This document shows positions 1 through 9,579 of a stretch of DNA of 22,380 nt, one piece after another (within the stretch, counting starts at the first letter, position 1; every line of letters begins with the position of its first letter). A program made the translations under genes and the position numbers. Origin of the DNA: a virus. The stretch is taken from the IMG/VR virus record IMGVR_UViG_3300036981_000036, positions 1-22,380 of that record, one strand, 5' to 3'. The notes below the pieces were generated by a model. That model ran no database searches, had not been told where the DNA came from, and worked only from the letters and a program-made list of their open reading frames with translations.

Positions 1-2
1 TT

Positions 3-1061
3 GGTGATCAAGTGACCGTTGCACAAACTGATGGTGGTGTATTAAAGCCAATGCTTCAAGGTGTTCAAACGGTTATCGCTCCAACCGTTGCTGGAACTTC
101 TGATTTATATATTGATGTTCCTTTTTCATTAGTTGGAACGGGTGCAGCTGTTGGTGGAAGTGTTATTTATTCGGACAACAGAAAAACAATTTCCGCTGTT
201 CAATATACTTCTGACTTACATTATGTTTTCAATGGTGCTGTTCCTTTTTTGGACTTCATTAATTGGATTGGCGATGATTATATAATGGACACGGCAAGTG
301 TAACGCATAAGTTTTTGACATCAATGCCAAGAGAATTTTATGTTACTGAATCACAAGATGTACGATTGAACTTTACAAATTGGTTTGCAAATACAAGATC
401 ATTATACTTTGAGAATGATGGTGGTGATATTCTTGAACTAACAACTGCAACGGGAATGACTGCTGAAGCTGTTATTTCTGCAAGTGTTGGACCACTAACA
501 ACAATGAGTTCAATCATATTTGGAAGCACACCATTAGTGAAACCAAACACAATATATTATGATGTTTGGGTTGAAGTTGCTGGTGTTCAGTACTCCGAAA
601 AGATAAGATTCTACATTGATAGACGTTGCGAAATTCAACCATTTGAAATTTCATTCATGGATCGGATGGGTTCATTCGGTTCATTTGCTTTTCAGCTTCG
701 TGACACGGTGACAAACAACAATCAAAAATCTACATTCAAAAGATTGGCTGGTGGATTAGGAACGGATGCAACAACGAATCCAGCTTACACTTATGATTCA
801 AAAGCAACTGGTGAACAAGTTTACAACGTGAATTTCGACAAGGTGCAACAGCTGACAACGAACTGGATGGATGATGCAAGCTCTTTGTATTTCCAAGAAT
901 TGATTAGCAGTCCAGTGGCGTATTTAAAAACTGAAGATGGCACTTATGTCGCTGTTGTTGTGACCGATTCATCAAGCGTTGAACAAAGACAGATTGATAA
1001 AAGATTAATAAAATATACAGTGAATGTAAGATTCGCAAACGCAGATAACATAAATATTTGA
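3..1061 (+). CDS. Minor tail / tail-tip structural protein, 5' end outside the window
   Basis: The reading frame is open from the first complete codon (base 3). A GTG at base 12 could be a start, but GDQ-VTVAQTDGG reads like the interior of a protein, so I treat the gene as cut by the window edge. The visible ~350 residues are beta-rich. The C-terminal third has a pattern I know from many Bacteroidota phage minor structural proteins: an FMDRMGSFGSFAFQL-like motif (about bases 655-700), then a region ending in W-x-D-x-x-S...L-x-E-L-x-x-SP-V-x-Y-L (about 860-930), then a strand-rich end with the ANAD tail. The stop overlaps the next start by one base (TGATG), so the two genes are translationally coupled. 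Its place before a large hub-like protein suggests a tail-tip or Dit-like role; that role is inferred. Confidence 0.7.
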   Translation, partial: GDQVTVAQTDGGVLKPMLQGVQTVIAPTVAGTSDLYIDVPFSLVGTGAAVGGSVIYSDNRKTISAVQYTSDLHYVFNGAVPFLDFINWIGDDYIMDTASVTHKFLTSMPREFYVTESQDVRLNFTNWFANTRSLYFENDGGDILELTTATGMTAEAVISASVGPLTTMSSIIFGSTPLVKPNTIYYDVWVEVAGVQYSEKIRFYIDRRCEIQPFEISFMDRMGSFGSFAFQLRDTVTNNNQKSTFKRLAGGLGTDATTNPAYTYDSKATGEQVYNVNFDKVQQLTTNWMDDASSLYFQELISSPVAYLKTEDGTYVAVVVTDSSSVEQRQIDKRLIKYTVNVRFANADNINI

Positions 1062-3940
1062 TGGAAAATTCAACACAAATTCAGTTCATTCAAACATTCG
1101 GACAAGATGGGCCGATTGGAATTATTGACGTTGATACGGCCGTTCAATTTTCAATCAACTTTGCTGTTGGTGACATTAAAGAACCATTTGCAAAGAAGGG
1201 TGTGAAGTCATATAAATTTTCAATTGTTGGAAGCAAAGAAACGAATCAGCTGTTGAATCATTACTACGACATTAACATCGTTGACGGGACTTACAACAAC
1301 AATCTAAAGCAGAAGGTGGCAATACTTCGGAACGGTGTCATCATCTTGGATAACGCTTATATGCAACTATTAAGCATCAAGAAACAGACACACGATGTTT
1401 ATAGTGATCAACAGATCATTTATGACATCGAAGTTGGTGATGATGTGACTTCATTCTTTACAAAGATTACAAACAAATATCTTGATGAATTGGATTTCCA
1501 AGATATGAATCACACATACGAAGCTGCAGAAGTTATTGCTTCATTTCCAAATTCAGCGGTCAGGGACAATGTTCTTTTGACTGGTGGCTACAAATATGTT
1601 TTGGCTTGGACACCATTGTCAAAGTATCAACTTGAAGAATGCCGACCAGCCATTTCAGTTTATGAATATTGGAATCGCATCCATCAAAATGCTGGCTATC
1701 AATGGGAGTGGAACGGATTTGATAGTGACCAAATACGAATGGACAAACTTTGGATTCCATACAACGGTGACAAGCCGAAAATATCGGACCAATTAAGCTA
1801 TCAAGTTGCAGCTGAAATAACAACACCGTATACATTAACTGAATCTTATTATGCTGGTTTGGGACATATTACACAAATTCCAAAAACGCAATTTATTGCT
1901 GACATTGAAGTGCTTGATTTATTAGGTGCTTACAATCCAGTGACGGGCGAATATACATCACCAATTAATACGGGAACAGCTGCTGTTGATGTTACATTCA
2001 AAGTTGATTATAGTTTTTCTGTTGACAATACTCACGGAGGAACAGCATATTTGACGGGACCGTCTGGCCTTCCGACATCAAACAAGCAATGGCAATATCG
2101 GTCCTATTGCAATATTAAAAATGAAACATCTGGAATATTTGGAGCACAATCAACTTTTAAAACAGATGTATTGTTGACAACGCCATCGGCAGCTTACACT
2201 TTAGCATCTGGAATGAATTTGATTTCTTCAGGTGTTTTTATGACTTCAACTGTTCCAATAACATCGGTTAATTTATTCGATGTATTAACTTCTTTTGTTG
2301 GATGTACTGGAACGGAATCTGCTGGTGTAGTATTTAGAACAGCCATTTCTGGTGGTGTACCAATTCACATTGTTCCATATCTGACAATCAATTCAATTGA
2401 AATGATTATCATTCCGAGGGTTGACACTTACGGATTTGGTGCTTTGGTTGGAATGAATGACTTTGTACCAGCGAAAATAAAGCAATCCGATTTCATCAAG
2501 TCAATTGCCAATATGTACAACCTTGTAATTGTTCCAGATGCAACAAATGACAGAAGAATAATTTACCAAACAAGGGATGACTATTATGACAATGGCGAAG
2601 AAAGGGACTGGACTGATAAAATAGCAACAGACAAAGGTTCTGACATTTCATTTATAAGCAATACGAATGCAAAGAAAATCACGCTTTCATATAAGCCAGA
2701 CACTGACGTTGTGAACAAAGATTATTTGGCTGAAACGAAAGAAGTTTATGGACAGTTGGAATATGAATTGCAGAATGAAAACATCAAGGGAGTTGAAACA
2801 AAAGAAATCATTTTCAGTCCAACACCGATTGACAACACTTCATTCGGAACTTATGCACCAATGTGGCCCGGACAATTTCCGAAATGCAACATTCGTATTT
2901 TGCTTGATGGCGGTGAACAGCCAACGGGATTGGCTGGTGCAATGACTTATGACATAATTGACTACACTGTTGGAACTGTTGAAACGGGAATCTTTGGCAT
3001 TGATACCTATTCAATGTTAACGCATCAAGACAATCCAAACACACCGCTGTTTGACATTAACTTTGGACTATGCGACAAATACTATCACGATTTCACATCG
3101 GTAACAAACAACAATCTTTATTCAATGTTCTGGCGGCGGACCATTGGTCAAGTTGACAATGGCAAACTGTTCACAGCTTATTTTTACCTGAATGAATATG
3201 ACATTTCAATACTGAAATTAAGTGACAAAATCTTTGTGAAAGACACATGGTACAACATTAATTCATTGCAATACGATCCCAATTCATTCGGACCAACAAA
3301 GGTTGTTTTGATGACCACTGATGATGAACTTGCGATTGATATAATTAAGCCAAGACCGGGATGGCCATTGCTTGGAACATTGACACTGGCAACATTATCT
3401 GAACAAATTTACAGCGGTTTGAATTGGAACTATGCTGACAGTTCTGTTGTGATACAAGGAACAGGCAACGTGGTTGTTGGTGACATTAAAAATGTTTTGG
3501 TAGTTGGCAACAACAGAATAGTTGAAGATTCAAATACTATTTATACAGAGAATCTTGAAGCGGATAAGATTGTTTTAAATGGTGTTGATATAACAACTAA
3601 TTTCAGAACGGTTGATACTTTACAAACAACAAATGCAACAACAACATCGGTATCAATATTTGACATTCCAGATGATACGATGATAATAATCGAGGGCCGA
3701 ATAACTGGATATAAGAGCGACTTTACAGAAGCCATTGCAAGTTTTTATGTTGGCACATTCAGAAAAACTGGTGGTGTTATTGTTCAAGTTGGGACAACAA
3801 GCTATGTTACTGATAATGATTTTGGTGTTGCTCCAGTTATTGATTTGAATACGGATGGGACAAATATAATATTTGATGTAAAAGGCGGTGCAGCAACGAC
3901 AATCAACTGGACAAATTCTTATGAATATACCATTAGTTAA
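1061..3940 (+). CDS. Large tail-tip / baseplate hub-like protein
   Basis: Encodes 959 residues from the ATG at 1061. An in-frame TTG one codon earlier is less likely, because the ATG sits on the preceding TGA in the classic coupled overlap. The N-terminal ~130 residues (FSINFAVGDIKEPFAKKGVKS, then YNNNLKQKVAILRNG) resemble the opening of the large tail-associated proteins of Bacteroidota phages, where a hub-like beta domain begins the tip protein. The middle is beta-rich with many Tyr/Asp/Asn. The last ~150 residues are low-complexity beta (repeated VVVGDIKNVLVVGNNRIV-like strands and Thr/Asp-rich turns) and may be a carbohydrate- or fibre-contacting tip. No enzymatic motif was recognised. 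Baseplate hub or Tal-like is inferred from size, neighbours and the N-terminal pattern. Confidence 0.65.
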   Translation: MENSTQIQFIQTFGQDGPIGIIDVDTAVQFSINFAVGDIKEPFAKKGVKSYKFSIVGSKETNQLLNHYYDINIVDGTYNNNLKQKVAILRNGVIILDNAYMQLLSIKKQTHDVYSDQQIIYDIEVGDDVTSFFTKITNKYLDELDFQDMNHTYEAAEVIASFPNSAVRDNVLLTGGYKYVLAWTPLSKYQLEECRPAISVYEYWNRIHQNAGYQWEWNGFDSDQIRMDKLWIPYNGDKPKISDQLSYQVAAEITTPYTLTESYYAGLGHITQIPKTQFIADIEVLDLLGAYNPVTGEYTSPINTGTAAVDVTFKVDYSFSVDNTHGGTAYLTGPSGLPTSNKQWQYRSYCNIKNETSGIFGAQSTFKTDVLLTTPSAAYTLASGMNLISSGVFMTSTVPITSVNLFDVLTSFVGCTGTESAGVVFRTAISGGVPIHIVPYLTINSIEMIIIPRVDTYGFGALVGMNDFVPAKIKQSDFIKSIANMYNLVIVPDATNDRRIIYQTRDDYYDNGEERDWTDKIATDKGSDISFISNTNAKKITLSYKPDTDVVNKDYLAETKEVYGQLEYELQNENIKGVETKEIIFSPTPIDNTSFGTYAPMWPGQFPKCNIRILLDGGEQPTGLAGAMTYDIIDYTVGTVETGIFGIDTYSMLTHQDNPNTPLFDINFGLCDKYYHDFTSVTNNNLYSMFWRRTIGQVDNGKLFTAYFYLNEYDISILKLSDKIFVKDTWYNINSLQYDPNSFGPTKVVLMTTDDELAIDIIKPRPGWPLLGTLTLATLSEQIYSGLNWNYADSSVVIQGTGNVVVGDIKNVLVVGNNRIVEDSNTIYTENLEADKIVLNGVDITTNFRTVDTLQTTNATTTSVSIFDIPDDTMIIIEGRITGYKSDFTEAIASFYVGTFRKTGGVIVQVGTTSYVTDNDFGVAPVIDLNTDGTNIIFDVKGGAATTINWTNSYEYTIS

Positions 3941-3941
3941 T

Positions 3942-3951
3942 TATAATATAT
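3942..3951 (+). promoter_or_regulatory. TATAATATAT element just before the tape measure gene
   Basis: This exact 10-mer lies four bases before the ATG at 3956. Identical copies sit ahead of the protease (11334-11343) and the capsid gene (12368-12377), and the variant TAATATATAA lies before the fibre gene (6153-6162). It could be a phage late promoter core giving near-leaderless messages, or an AT-rich initiation enhancer. Only recurrence and position support it. Confidence 0.35.
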
Positions 3952-3955
3952 AAGT

Positions 3956-5875
3956 ATGGCTGAAGATACTGAAGATATAAACATAAATTTAAACACGAAC
4001 ATTCCAGAGCAGTCTGCTGATAGTATAAACTCATTGAAGGGTTTGAAATCAGCATATAAGGATGCGATGGATGGGATTGCGAAAGGAACAAAAGGAGCTG
4101 CTGAAAGAGCTGCTGAATTGAAAGATAGACTTGAAGATTTAAAAGATGAAACGCAATCTTTAAAAGGAACAGGAATTGAAAAGCTGACATCATCAATGTC
4201 ATTGTTGAAAGATGGATTTGTGAATGCTGATCCAGGCAAGTTGGGAATTGCGATGAAAGGATTGGGAGCTGCAATGAAAGCCATTCCTATTTTTTTAATC
4301 ATTGAAGGAATCAGATACTTAGTTGAAAACTTTGAGAAACTTGCAAATAGTGGTGGCATATTAGGAAAAGTATTTTCGTTTATTGGTGATGTTGTTGGTG
4401 CCGTAATTCAAGCATTTAAAGATTTGACTGATTGGCTTGGTATTACAAATTTTGCTGTTGAAGACAATGCAGAAAAAACAATTGAAGCTGCCAAGTCAAT
4501 GCAAGCTGCAACAACTGAAAGATACGATTCTGAAATAAAACTTGCAAAGGCAGCTGGAAAAGATACGCTTGATTTAGAAATAAAAAAGCAACAAGCCATC
4601 ATTGATTCGACAAGAATACAGTTTGAAGCAATCAAAGCTGTTGCAGCTGCCAATGGCGAAGTAACTGAAGAGCAAGCAAAAAAGGTTGCTGAACTTGGAA
4701 AAGTTATCAAAGATGCACAGCTTGAAATTGAAGTTCAAAGAACAACAGCGGAGAAAAAAGGTGTTGATGATGCCAAGAAACTTGGCGAAGAACGAAATAA
4801 AATTGCTGAAGAAAATGCAAAAGCGTTAAGGAATCTTGAAACCGACAATATTGTTTTATCTTATGACAGAAAGAAAAAAGAGATTGAAAATTATTATGAT
4901 GATGAAACTAAAAAATTCAAGGGACAAACAGCTATTTTAGAGCAGCTGACTATTGCTAAAAATAATAAATTAACAGAGCTTTATCGAACACAAAAAGCGG
5001 AAGAACAGAAAATTCGTGATGGTGCTGAACAATCAAAGTTGAAAGCAATGGATGCTGAAGATGTTACATTCTCTAAATTTACTGCAAAGAAAATTGAAAA
5101 AACAATTGAAACAGCTGAAAAAGAAAAGAAGATACGGGAACTATCTAATCAAGAAATTCTTGCTGGAATCAATTCACTTGCTTCATCTGCTCAAACATTA
5201 CTTTCAGCAATAAGCGACTACAACCAAGCAAAGGCAGATGAAGCTGTGAAGGTAAATGAAGAAGCATTGACTACACAATTGAGTGCTTTGGATGTTGCTC
5301 GTGAACAAGAATTAGCAAAAGAAGGATTAACAGCGGATCAAAAGATTGCAATTGAAAACCGATACAAGCAACAAAAGTATGAACTTGAATTAAAAGAATA
5401 CAATGCAACCACAGCGATAAAGAAGAAAGCATTTGAGCAAGATAAGAAGATGAAGATTGCGATGGCAATTATCTCTACTATTACGGGTGCAATTTCCGCT
5501 GTTACTGGAATGATTCAAGCAATACCAGGACCAGTTGGAATAATCTTGGGTGTTGTTGCTGGTTTGGCTGTTACTGCAGCTGGGGTGTTACAAGTTGCAA
5601 AAATAAAGAACACAACATTTGATGCTGGAACGGCACCATCACCGCCAAGTTTTTCAGTTCCATCTGCATCAAGTGTTGGTGCTGAAAGTAGTTCGGCATC
5701 TGCAACACCATCATTTGACTTGTTTAAAAAAGACACAAATCAGAATGGTGCAAACAATAACGCTTCAAATAATAGTACAAATCAACCAACGGTTGTAAAG
5801 GCTTATGTTGTTTCACAAGAGATTACGGATCAACAGACTGCAAATAATTATTCAACTTCGATGGGTTCATTATAG
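3956..5875 (+). CDS. Tail tape measure protein (short)
   Basis: Encodes 639 residues. The N-terminus is acidic (MAEDTEDININLN), then comes a helical segment rich in Lys/Glu/Asp/Ala. A first hydrophobic block at about residues 100-150 contains AIPIFLIIEGIRYLVENFE and FSFIGDVVGAVIQAF. A long charged coiled-coil stretch spans about residues 165-480. A second strongly hydrophobic block (about 500-550) contains AIISTITGAISAVTG and GPVGIILGVVAGLAVTAAG. The end is Ser/Asn-rich and low-complexity. Helix-rich architecture with two hydrophobic patches is typical of tape measure proteins, which fill the tail tube and set its length. At the usual ~1.5 angstrom per residue this predicts a tail near 100 nm. 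The gene follows the tip proteins instead of preceding them, which is unusual. No peptidase or lysozyme domain was seen. Confidence 0.78.
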   Translation: MAEDTEDININLNTNIPEQSADSINSLKGLKSAYKDAMDGIAKGTKGAAERAAELKDRLEDLKDETQSLKGTGIEKLTSSMSLLKDGFVNADPGKLGIAMKGLGAAMKAIPIFLIIEGIRYLVENFEKLANSGGILGKVFSFIGDVVGAVIQAFKDLTDWLGITNFAVEDNAEKTIEAAKSMQAATTERYDSEIKLAKAAGKDTLDLEIKKQQAIIDSTRIQFEAIKAVAAANGEVTEEQAKKVAELGKVIKDAQLEIEVQRTTAEKKGVDDAKKLGEERNKIAEENAKALRNLETDNIVLSYDRKKKEIENYYDDETKKFKGQTAILEQLTIAKNNKLTELYRTQKAEEQKIRDGAEQSKLKAMDAEDVTFSKFTAKKIEKTIETAEKEKKIRELSNQEILAGINSLASSAQTLLSAISDYNQAKADEAVKVNEEALTTQLSALDVAREQELAKEGLTADQKIAIENRYKQQKYELELKEYNATTAIKKKAFEQDKKMKIAMAIISTITGAISAVTGMIQAIPGPVGIILGVVAGLAVTAAGVLQVAKIKNTTFDAGTAPSPPSFSVPSASSVGAESSSASATPSFDLFKKDTNQNGANNNASNNSTNQPTVVKAYVVSQEITDQQTANNYSTSMGSL

Positions 5876-5900
5876 GTGATTAATTAAAGCCACTAAATTA

Positions 5901-6155
5901 TTGTGGACAGAAGATAGAAAAAAAGAAGTAAGGCTTAATCAATCAAATAAAAACATTGGAAAGCCTTGGAGTGAAGCAAGAAGATTGGCTTTTAAAACGC
6001 AAAAGAAAACGGGAAGATTTGGGTTTTCGCATAGTGAAGAAACAAAGAAAAAAATGTCAGAATCGAAAAAAGGGAAAACAACTTGGAATAAAGGATTAAC
6101 AAGAAAAACGGATAAAAGGGTGGATCGTGTTGCAAGAATGAAAGAGAAAAAGTAA
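5901..6155 (+). CDS. Small NUMOD3-type DNA-binding protein, possible homing-endonuclease remnant
   Basis: A short, very basic product of 84 residues, about a third Lys/Arg. [19 protein letters not shown] (about residues 41-59), and less clearly [17 protein letters not shown] (about residues 20-36), match the NUMOD3 pattern: a helix-forming DNA-binding module normally repeated in GIY-YIG and HNH homing endonucleases. No GIY-YIG or HNH catalytic core is present in the ORF or the flanking 25 bases. The only conventional start is TTG at 5901; ATT at 5883 is the alternative, and the frame is closed by TGA at 5877. It lies between tape measure and fibre genes, a typical site for a homing-gene insertion. 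It may be a decayed endonuclease C-terminus or a small phage DNA-binding protein. I am confident of the motif and unsure the gene is functional. Confidence 0.5.
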   Translation: MWTEDRKKEVRLNQSNKNIGKPWSEARRLAFKTQKKTGRFGFSHSEETKKKMSESKKGKTTWNKGLTRKTDKRVDRVARMKEKK

Positions 6156-6166
6156 TATATAAAAAG

Positions 6167-8650
6167 ATGATAAATATTTCATACATAAGATTGCTGAATG
6201 CGTTTGAATCTTTTTCAAATGCACATCTTCAAATCAAAAGATTTGCAAGTGATTTTCCTGAACAAGTGCCAAATTTTGGAACGGAAAAAGAAAACTATCC
6301 AATTTTATTTGTGTCACCAAACAACACGATATTTGATGAAAATGCGAATCAGTTCACAGTTGATGTTTATTGTTTTGACATAATTGAAAAGGACCGTATC
6401 AACATCAACACAATTCTTTCAGATACAAACACGATTCTGAATGATGTTTATAGATGGTTTAAAGATGGCGAAATCTTCGGCATTGATGTAATTACTGACA
6501 CGCCAACGTGTACACCAATAAACAACGGTTTGTTAGATTATGCAGCTGGCTGGCAAATGTCAATCACATTTGTTGTTGACACTTATGGCATTTGTGAAAT
6601 ACCATTCAACGGATCACCCGTTGTGATCACTGAAGTTTGTGACATTGTTTATTCGCAATATCTAACTTGTGAAACACTTGCAGACTGTCCAACAATAATT
6701 GACATTCAGGCATTGCTTCCAACGCAAGATCAAAAGGATGCAATGGACAATGCCAACGGACCAGATGCAGCAAATCCATTTGCAACAATGGCTGACGTTG
6801 GTGGAGGTGGAACATTGGACTTGCAACAGGTAACGGACAACGGAAATACAACAGACAATGACATTCAGTTTGATGCTGGTGTTGGTGTGTTGTTGGACAA
6901 CGGTTCACGATTACGGGAAGGAACAATTGATGCTGGATTTGGTGGTACAAAAGGTATTGCTCAAATTTGTGCTGTTGGTTATGAATTGAAATGGGAAGCT
7001 GGTCGGCAATATGTTATGGATGGCAATGGACTTTTGATTCGTCATTCATTGAACAATTTTACAACTGTTCCAAGTGCAACGGATGATTCAACTAAAGGTT
7101 ATTATGTTGGCAGTTTATGGACACTTGACAATGGTATAAGTTACATTTGTACTGATTCAACAATTGGTGCAGCTACGTGGTCCTTATACGATGCAAATCC
7201 GCAAGTCAATTCAGATTGGAATGCAGTCAGCGGTGTTGCTGAAATATTAAACAAGCCGACCATAACAAGCGGAACGGTCACATCTGTTGCAACAGCTGGA
7301 TTGATTTCTGGCGGAACAATCACATCAAGCGGAACAATCACAACTTCAATGAACACGAACAAGCTTGTTGGAAGATTCACAGCTGGTACTGGAGTGATGG
7401 AAGAAATAACCATTGGCAGTGGATTGACGTTGACTGGTGCTGGAACATTAAACAATACAGCGACACCAACACCTTTGGGATATTATGGTGCGTTTTCTGA
7501 TATAACAAATCAAACAGCCGCTGTAATCAATACGGGTTATCCAATGCTTTTGGGTGTCACTGATTTATCAAATCAAGTAACTGTTGTCAGTGGTTCACGG
7601 GTTACAATTGCAAACACTGGAATCTACAACATTCAATGGAGTGGACAATTTAGAAATCCATTAGCAGCGGAACACGATGTGACTATTTGGCTAAGAAAGA
7701 ACGGTGTTGATGTTCCGGGTTCAGCTGGTGTTGTTTTAGTTCCTAAAAAACACGGAAGTGCTGACGGTCACGTTTTGCCATCTTGGAATTTTCTTCTTGA
7801 TGTTGTTGGCGGTGACTATTATGAATTTGTATGGTCAACAGAAAATACATCTGTTTATTTATCATTTCAACCAGCTGGAAGTCCACCGCCATCAACAGCA
7901 TCTGTTGTGTTGACAGTAACGCAACAAAGCGGAATCATGGCTGGAACGGGAATCACTGCAATAAATTCTTTGACTGGATCAGTTCAAACAATTGCATCTG
8001 GAACAAGCGGAACTGACTTTGCGGTTTCTTCAGTTGGAACAACACACACTTTGAATTTACCAGATGCAAGTGCAACAGCAAGGGGTGTGATAACAACTGG
8101 AACGCAAACAATTGCTGGTGCTAAAACATTCACTGGCACAATTGTGCTACCAGCAACCACATCAATAGGAAATGTTAGTGATACAGAGATAGGTTATCTT
8201 GATGGGGTGACCAGTGCGATTCAAACACAAATAAATTCAAAATCTGAAAAAAGTATTTTATTATTTTCGTCTAATTTAAGTCCTGCAGATTTAACTGATT
8301 ACTATTTTTCAATTGGATATATTGCTGGAGCAACATCACCAAATTCAAAAAGATTTAAATTTGAAGCAGGTTCTACAACAGCAATAAAACTTGCTTTGCA
8401 AATGACAAATGCATCAGCTGCTTCAAGTGAATTAGTTACTTTAAATTTAAGAAATCAAACAACTGGAACTGATTATCTTATTGGAACATTTAATATGTCT
8501 TTAGTTGTTGTAAATACAAATTGGATTTTTGAATTTGCTTTTTCACATACAATTAATACAACAGACCAATGGGCAATAAAAATGACAACACCAGCTTGGG
8601 CAACAAATCCAACAGCAACAGTTATGCAATTTAAACTTTATTATAAATAA
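6167..8650 (+). CDS. Tail-completion-like N-terminus fused to a tail fibre / receptor-binding protein
   Basis: Encodes 827 residues in several modules. Residues ~1-145 ([19 protein letters not shown], then [14 protein letters not shown]) look like the ~140-residue tail-completion/terminator-type protein of Bacteroidota phages. Residues ~180-210 carry [20 protein letters not shown], a linker common in phage fibres. Residues ~366-395 repeat [18 protein letters not shown], a known fibre motif. Residues ~436-588 form a C1q/TNF-like jelly-roll candidate beginning [14 protein letters not shown] with [13 protein letters not shown]. Residues ~666-692 carry the phage-fibre motif [20 protein letters not shown], and the C-terminal ~130 residues are beta-rich and probably bind the receptor. 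The modules are seen in the sequence; the roles come from family patterns. The gene follows a short AT-rich spacer and its stop overlaps the next start by one base. Confidence 0.72.
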   Translation: MINISYIRLLNAFESFSNAHLQIKRFASDFPEQVPNFGTEKENYPILFVSPNNTIFDENANQFTVDVYCFDIIEKDRININTILSDTNTILNDVYRWFKDGEIFGIDVITDTPTCTPINNGLLDYAAGWQMSITFVVDTYGICEIPFNGSPVVITEVCDIVYSQYLTCETLADCPTIIDIQALLPTQDQKDAMDNANGPDAANPFATMADVGGGGTLDLQQVTDNGNTTDNDIQFDAGVGVLLDNGSRLREGTIDAGFGGTKGIAQICAVGYELKWEAGRQYVMDGNGLLIRHSLNNFTTVPSATDDSTKGYYVGSLWTLDNGISYICTDSTIGAATWSLYDANPQVNSDWNAVSGVAEILNKPTITSGTVTSVATAGLISGGTITSSGTITTSMNTNKLVGRFTAGTGVMEEITIGSGLTLTGAGTLNNTATPTPLGYYGAFSDITNQTAAVINTGYPMLLGVTDLSNQVTVVSGSRVTIANTGIYNIQWSGQFRNPLAAEHDVTIWLRKNGVDVPGSAGVVLVPKKHGSADGHVLPSWNFLLDVVGGDYYEFVWSTENTSVYLSFQPAGSPPPSTASVVLTVTQQSGIMAGTGITAINSLTGSVQTIASGTSGTDFAVSSVGTTHTLNLPDASATARGVITTGTQTIAGAKTFTGTIVLPATTSIGNVSDTEIGYLDGVTSAIQTQINSKSEKSILLFSSNLSPADLTDYYFSIGYIAGATSPNSKRFKFEAGSTTAIKLALQMTNASAASSELVTLNLRNQTTGTDYLIGTFNMSLVVVNTNWIFEFAFSHTINTTDQWAIKMTTPAWATNPTATVMQFKLYYK
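7269..7342 (+). repeat. Short in-frame repeats in the fibre gene
   Basis: GCGGAACAATCACA occurs at 7311-7324 and again at 7329-7342, with a diverged copy (GCGGAACGGTCACA) at 7269-7282. The 18-base offset of the two exact copies keeps the frame and encodes the SGTIT-type repeat of tail fibres. Such repeats may promote recombination between fibres. Confidence 0.6.
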
Positions 8651-8829
8651 TGGCAAACATATACACATACAAAAAACAAGGTGATGGCCGTGATTCTTGG
8701 AGGGTAGAAACACCAGAAGGCGAAATCTTTATGGTTTACGAAGATCCCACAAAGATTGAAACGCTTGAAGAAAAAGCCATTCGATTGTCGAGTGAACTGA
8801 ATGAAATTATATACCAACTAAAAAAATAA
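8650..8829 (+). CDS. Small conserved-type hypothetical protein (59 aa)
   Basis: The ATG overlaps the fibre stop by one base (TAATG). The product begins [17 protein letters not shown] and continues through a short beta-type segment (RVETPEGEIFMVYED) into a helix ending ELNEIIYQLKK. It has no signal peptide, membrane segment or Cys. The tight coupling, sensible start and codon use like its neighbours support a real gene. Small genes of this sort directly after fibre genes are often accessory fibre or lysis-cassette members, but I do not recognise this one and assign no function. Confidence 0.55.
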   Translation: MANIYTYKKQGDGRDSWRVETPEGEIFMVYEDPTKIETLEEKAIRLSSELNEIIYQLKK

Positions 8830-8838
8830 CTCTCTCTT

Positions 8839-9003
8839 ATGACACGATTATTAGATTATTTAGATGTACCTTTATTGCATTGCATTGCCATTTCAATTAC
8901 TTTCACAGATGCTGAAGGTGGGTTAAAAATATTTTCTTTACTTTTGGCCATTGGTTACACTGTTTGGAAATGGATTACTGAATATAAAAACAAGAAAAAA
9001 TGA
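8839..9003 (+). CDS. Small single-membrane-span protein, holin/lysis-cassette candidate
   Basis: Encodes 54 residues beginning MTRLLDYLDVPLLHC. Residues 30-47 (KIFSLLLAIGYTVWKWIT) form one membrane span, and the end is strongly basic (EYKNKKK). A shorter hydrophobic stretch lies at 11-22. The stop and the next start overlap as ATGA, coupling it to the two-span protein downstream. Small size, membrane span, charged C-terminus and pairing with another membrane protein resemble holin/antiholin cassettes. That assignment is inferred from architecture; no sequence family was recognised. Confidence 0.5.
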   Translation: MTRLLDYLDVPLLHCIAISITFTDAEGGLKIFSLLLAIGYTVWKWITEYKNKKK

Positions 9004-9200
9004 AAAACTACTACAAACCAACACCAGCAAAATGGCGGAAAATAGGGGATGCAATCCTGTTGACAACTGCAACACTTTCAACATTGATGATGACAGCTCC
9101 ATTCAGCGACCATACTATTGCAATCACTGTTTGGCTTTTATCTGTTGTCGGTGTTGTCGGCAAAGTATTGACCAACTTTTTTAAAAATGAAAGTATCTGA
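9000..9200 (+). CDS. Small two-span membrane protein, putative holin
   Basis: Encodes 66 residues. A polar N-terminus (MKNYYKPTPAKWRKIGDA) is followed by two hydrophobic helices at about residues 16-33 and 39-55, joined by a short loop (APFSDHT), and a basic tail. The PTPAKWRKIGDA opening matches small putative holins I associate with Bacteroidota phages. Holins form inner-membrane lesions that time lysis. The 5' end overlaps the preceding small membrane gene (ATGA), and the 3' end overlaps the gp10-like gene by 14 bases. The endolysin partner is not adjacent; the nearest candidate is the DUF5675 gene at 16332. Confidence 0.55.
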   Translation: MKNYYKPTPAKWRKIGDAILLTTATLSTLMMTAPFSDHTIAITVWLLSVVGVVGKVLTNFFKNESI

Positions 9201-9579
9201 TTACGTCTGGACACAAAAGTATATGCATCAGTATGGCAATGCTGTTGTTGTTGCCATTCGGGACAGAATCAGAAAGGATGATTTGATTGATACTGGTGAC
9301 TTGCTTAATTCAATCAATTACGATTTGAAAATGACAGCAAATAATTTCCAGGTTGTTTTCAAGATGGGTGATGGAAAATTCAAATATGGTTCCGGCTTGC
9401 CATCTGAATATGGTGTTTATCAAGATCAAGGAACAATTTATATTGAACCACACTACTTTTTCACAGCTCCAATTCCCGGACTGACAAAAAAAATATTCAA
9501 GGAAAAGATAACAGCAGCAATGAAAAAAGATGTTAGTATATTTATGAAAAAAGAAATTAAAAAATCATTTGCAAAATGA
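9187..9579 (+). CDS. HK97 gp10-like head-tail / tail completion protein
   Basis: Encodes 130 residues. The pattern IDTGDLLNSINYD (about residues 34-46), followed after ~30 residues by YGVYQDQGT (about 75-83), matches the HK97-gp10-like family: a D-T-G-x-L-x-x-S core and a Y-x-x-x-x-x-x-GT motif. These proteins complete the neck or tail end and are about this length. The C-terminus is basic and helical (MKKDVSIFMKKEIKKSF). The start overlaps the holin-like gene and the stop overlaps the next start (ATGA). In most siphophages this gene lies between connector and tail tube genes; here it is far upstream of the capsid gene. Confidence 0.65.
   Translation: MKVSDYVWTQKYMHQYGNAVVVAIRDRIRKDDLIDTGDLLNSINYDLKMTANNFQVVFKMGDGKFKYGSGLPSEYGVYQDQGTIYIEPHYFFTAPIPGLTKKIFKEKITAAMKKDVSIFMKKEIKKSFAK

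Noticed and set aside
1-15. Start of a separate gene, or end of a preceding gene, at the very left edge (TTG GTG ATC AAG TGA)
   Set aside because: Too little sequence to judge; the other frame continues as a long structural protein and is preferred.
3937-4359. Long minus-strand open frame opposite the tape measure gene
   Set aside because: It lies opposite a well-supported gene, is unusually Ser/Phe/Pro-rich and has no independent support. The same applies to the open frames opposite 7141-7455, 11807-12196 and 21313-21726.
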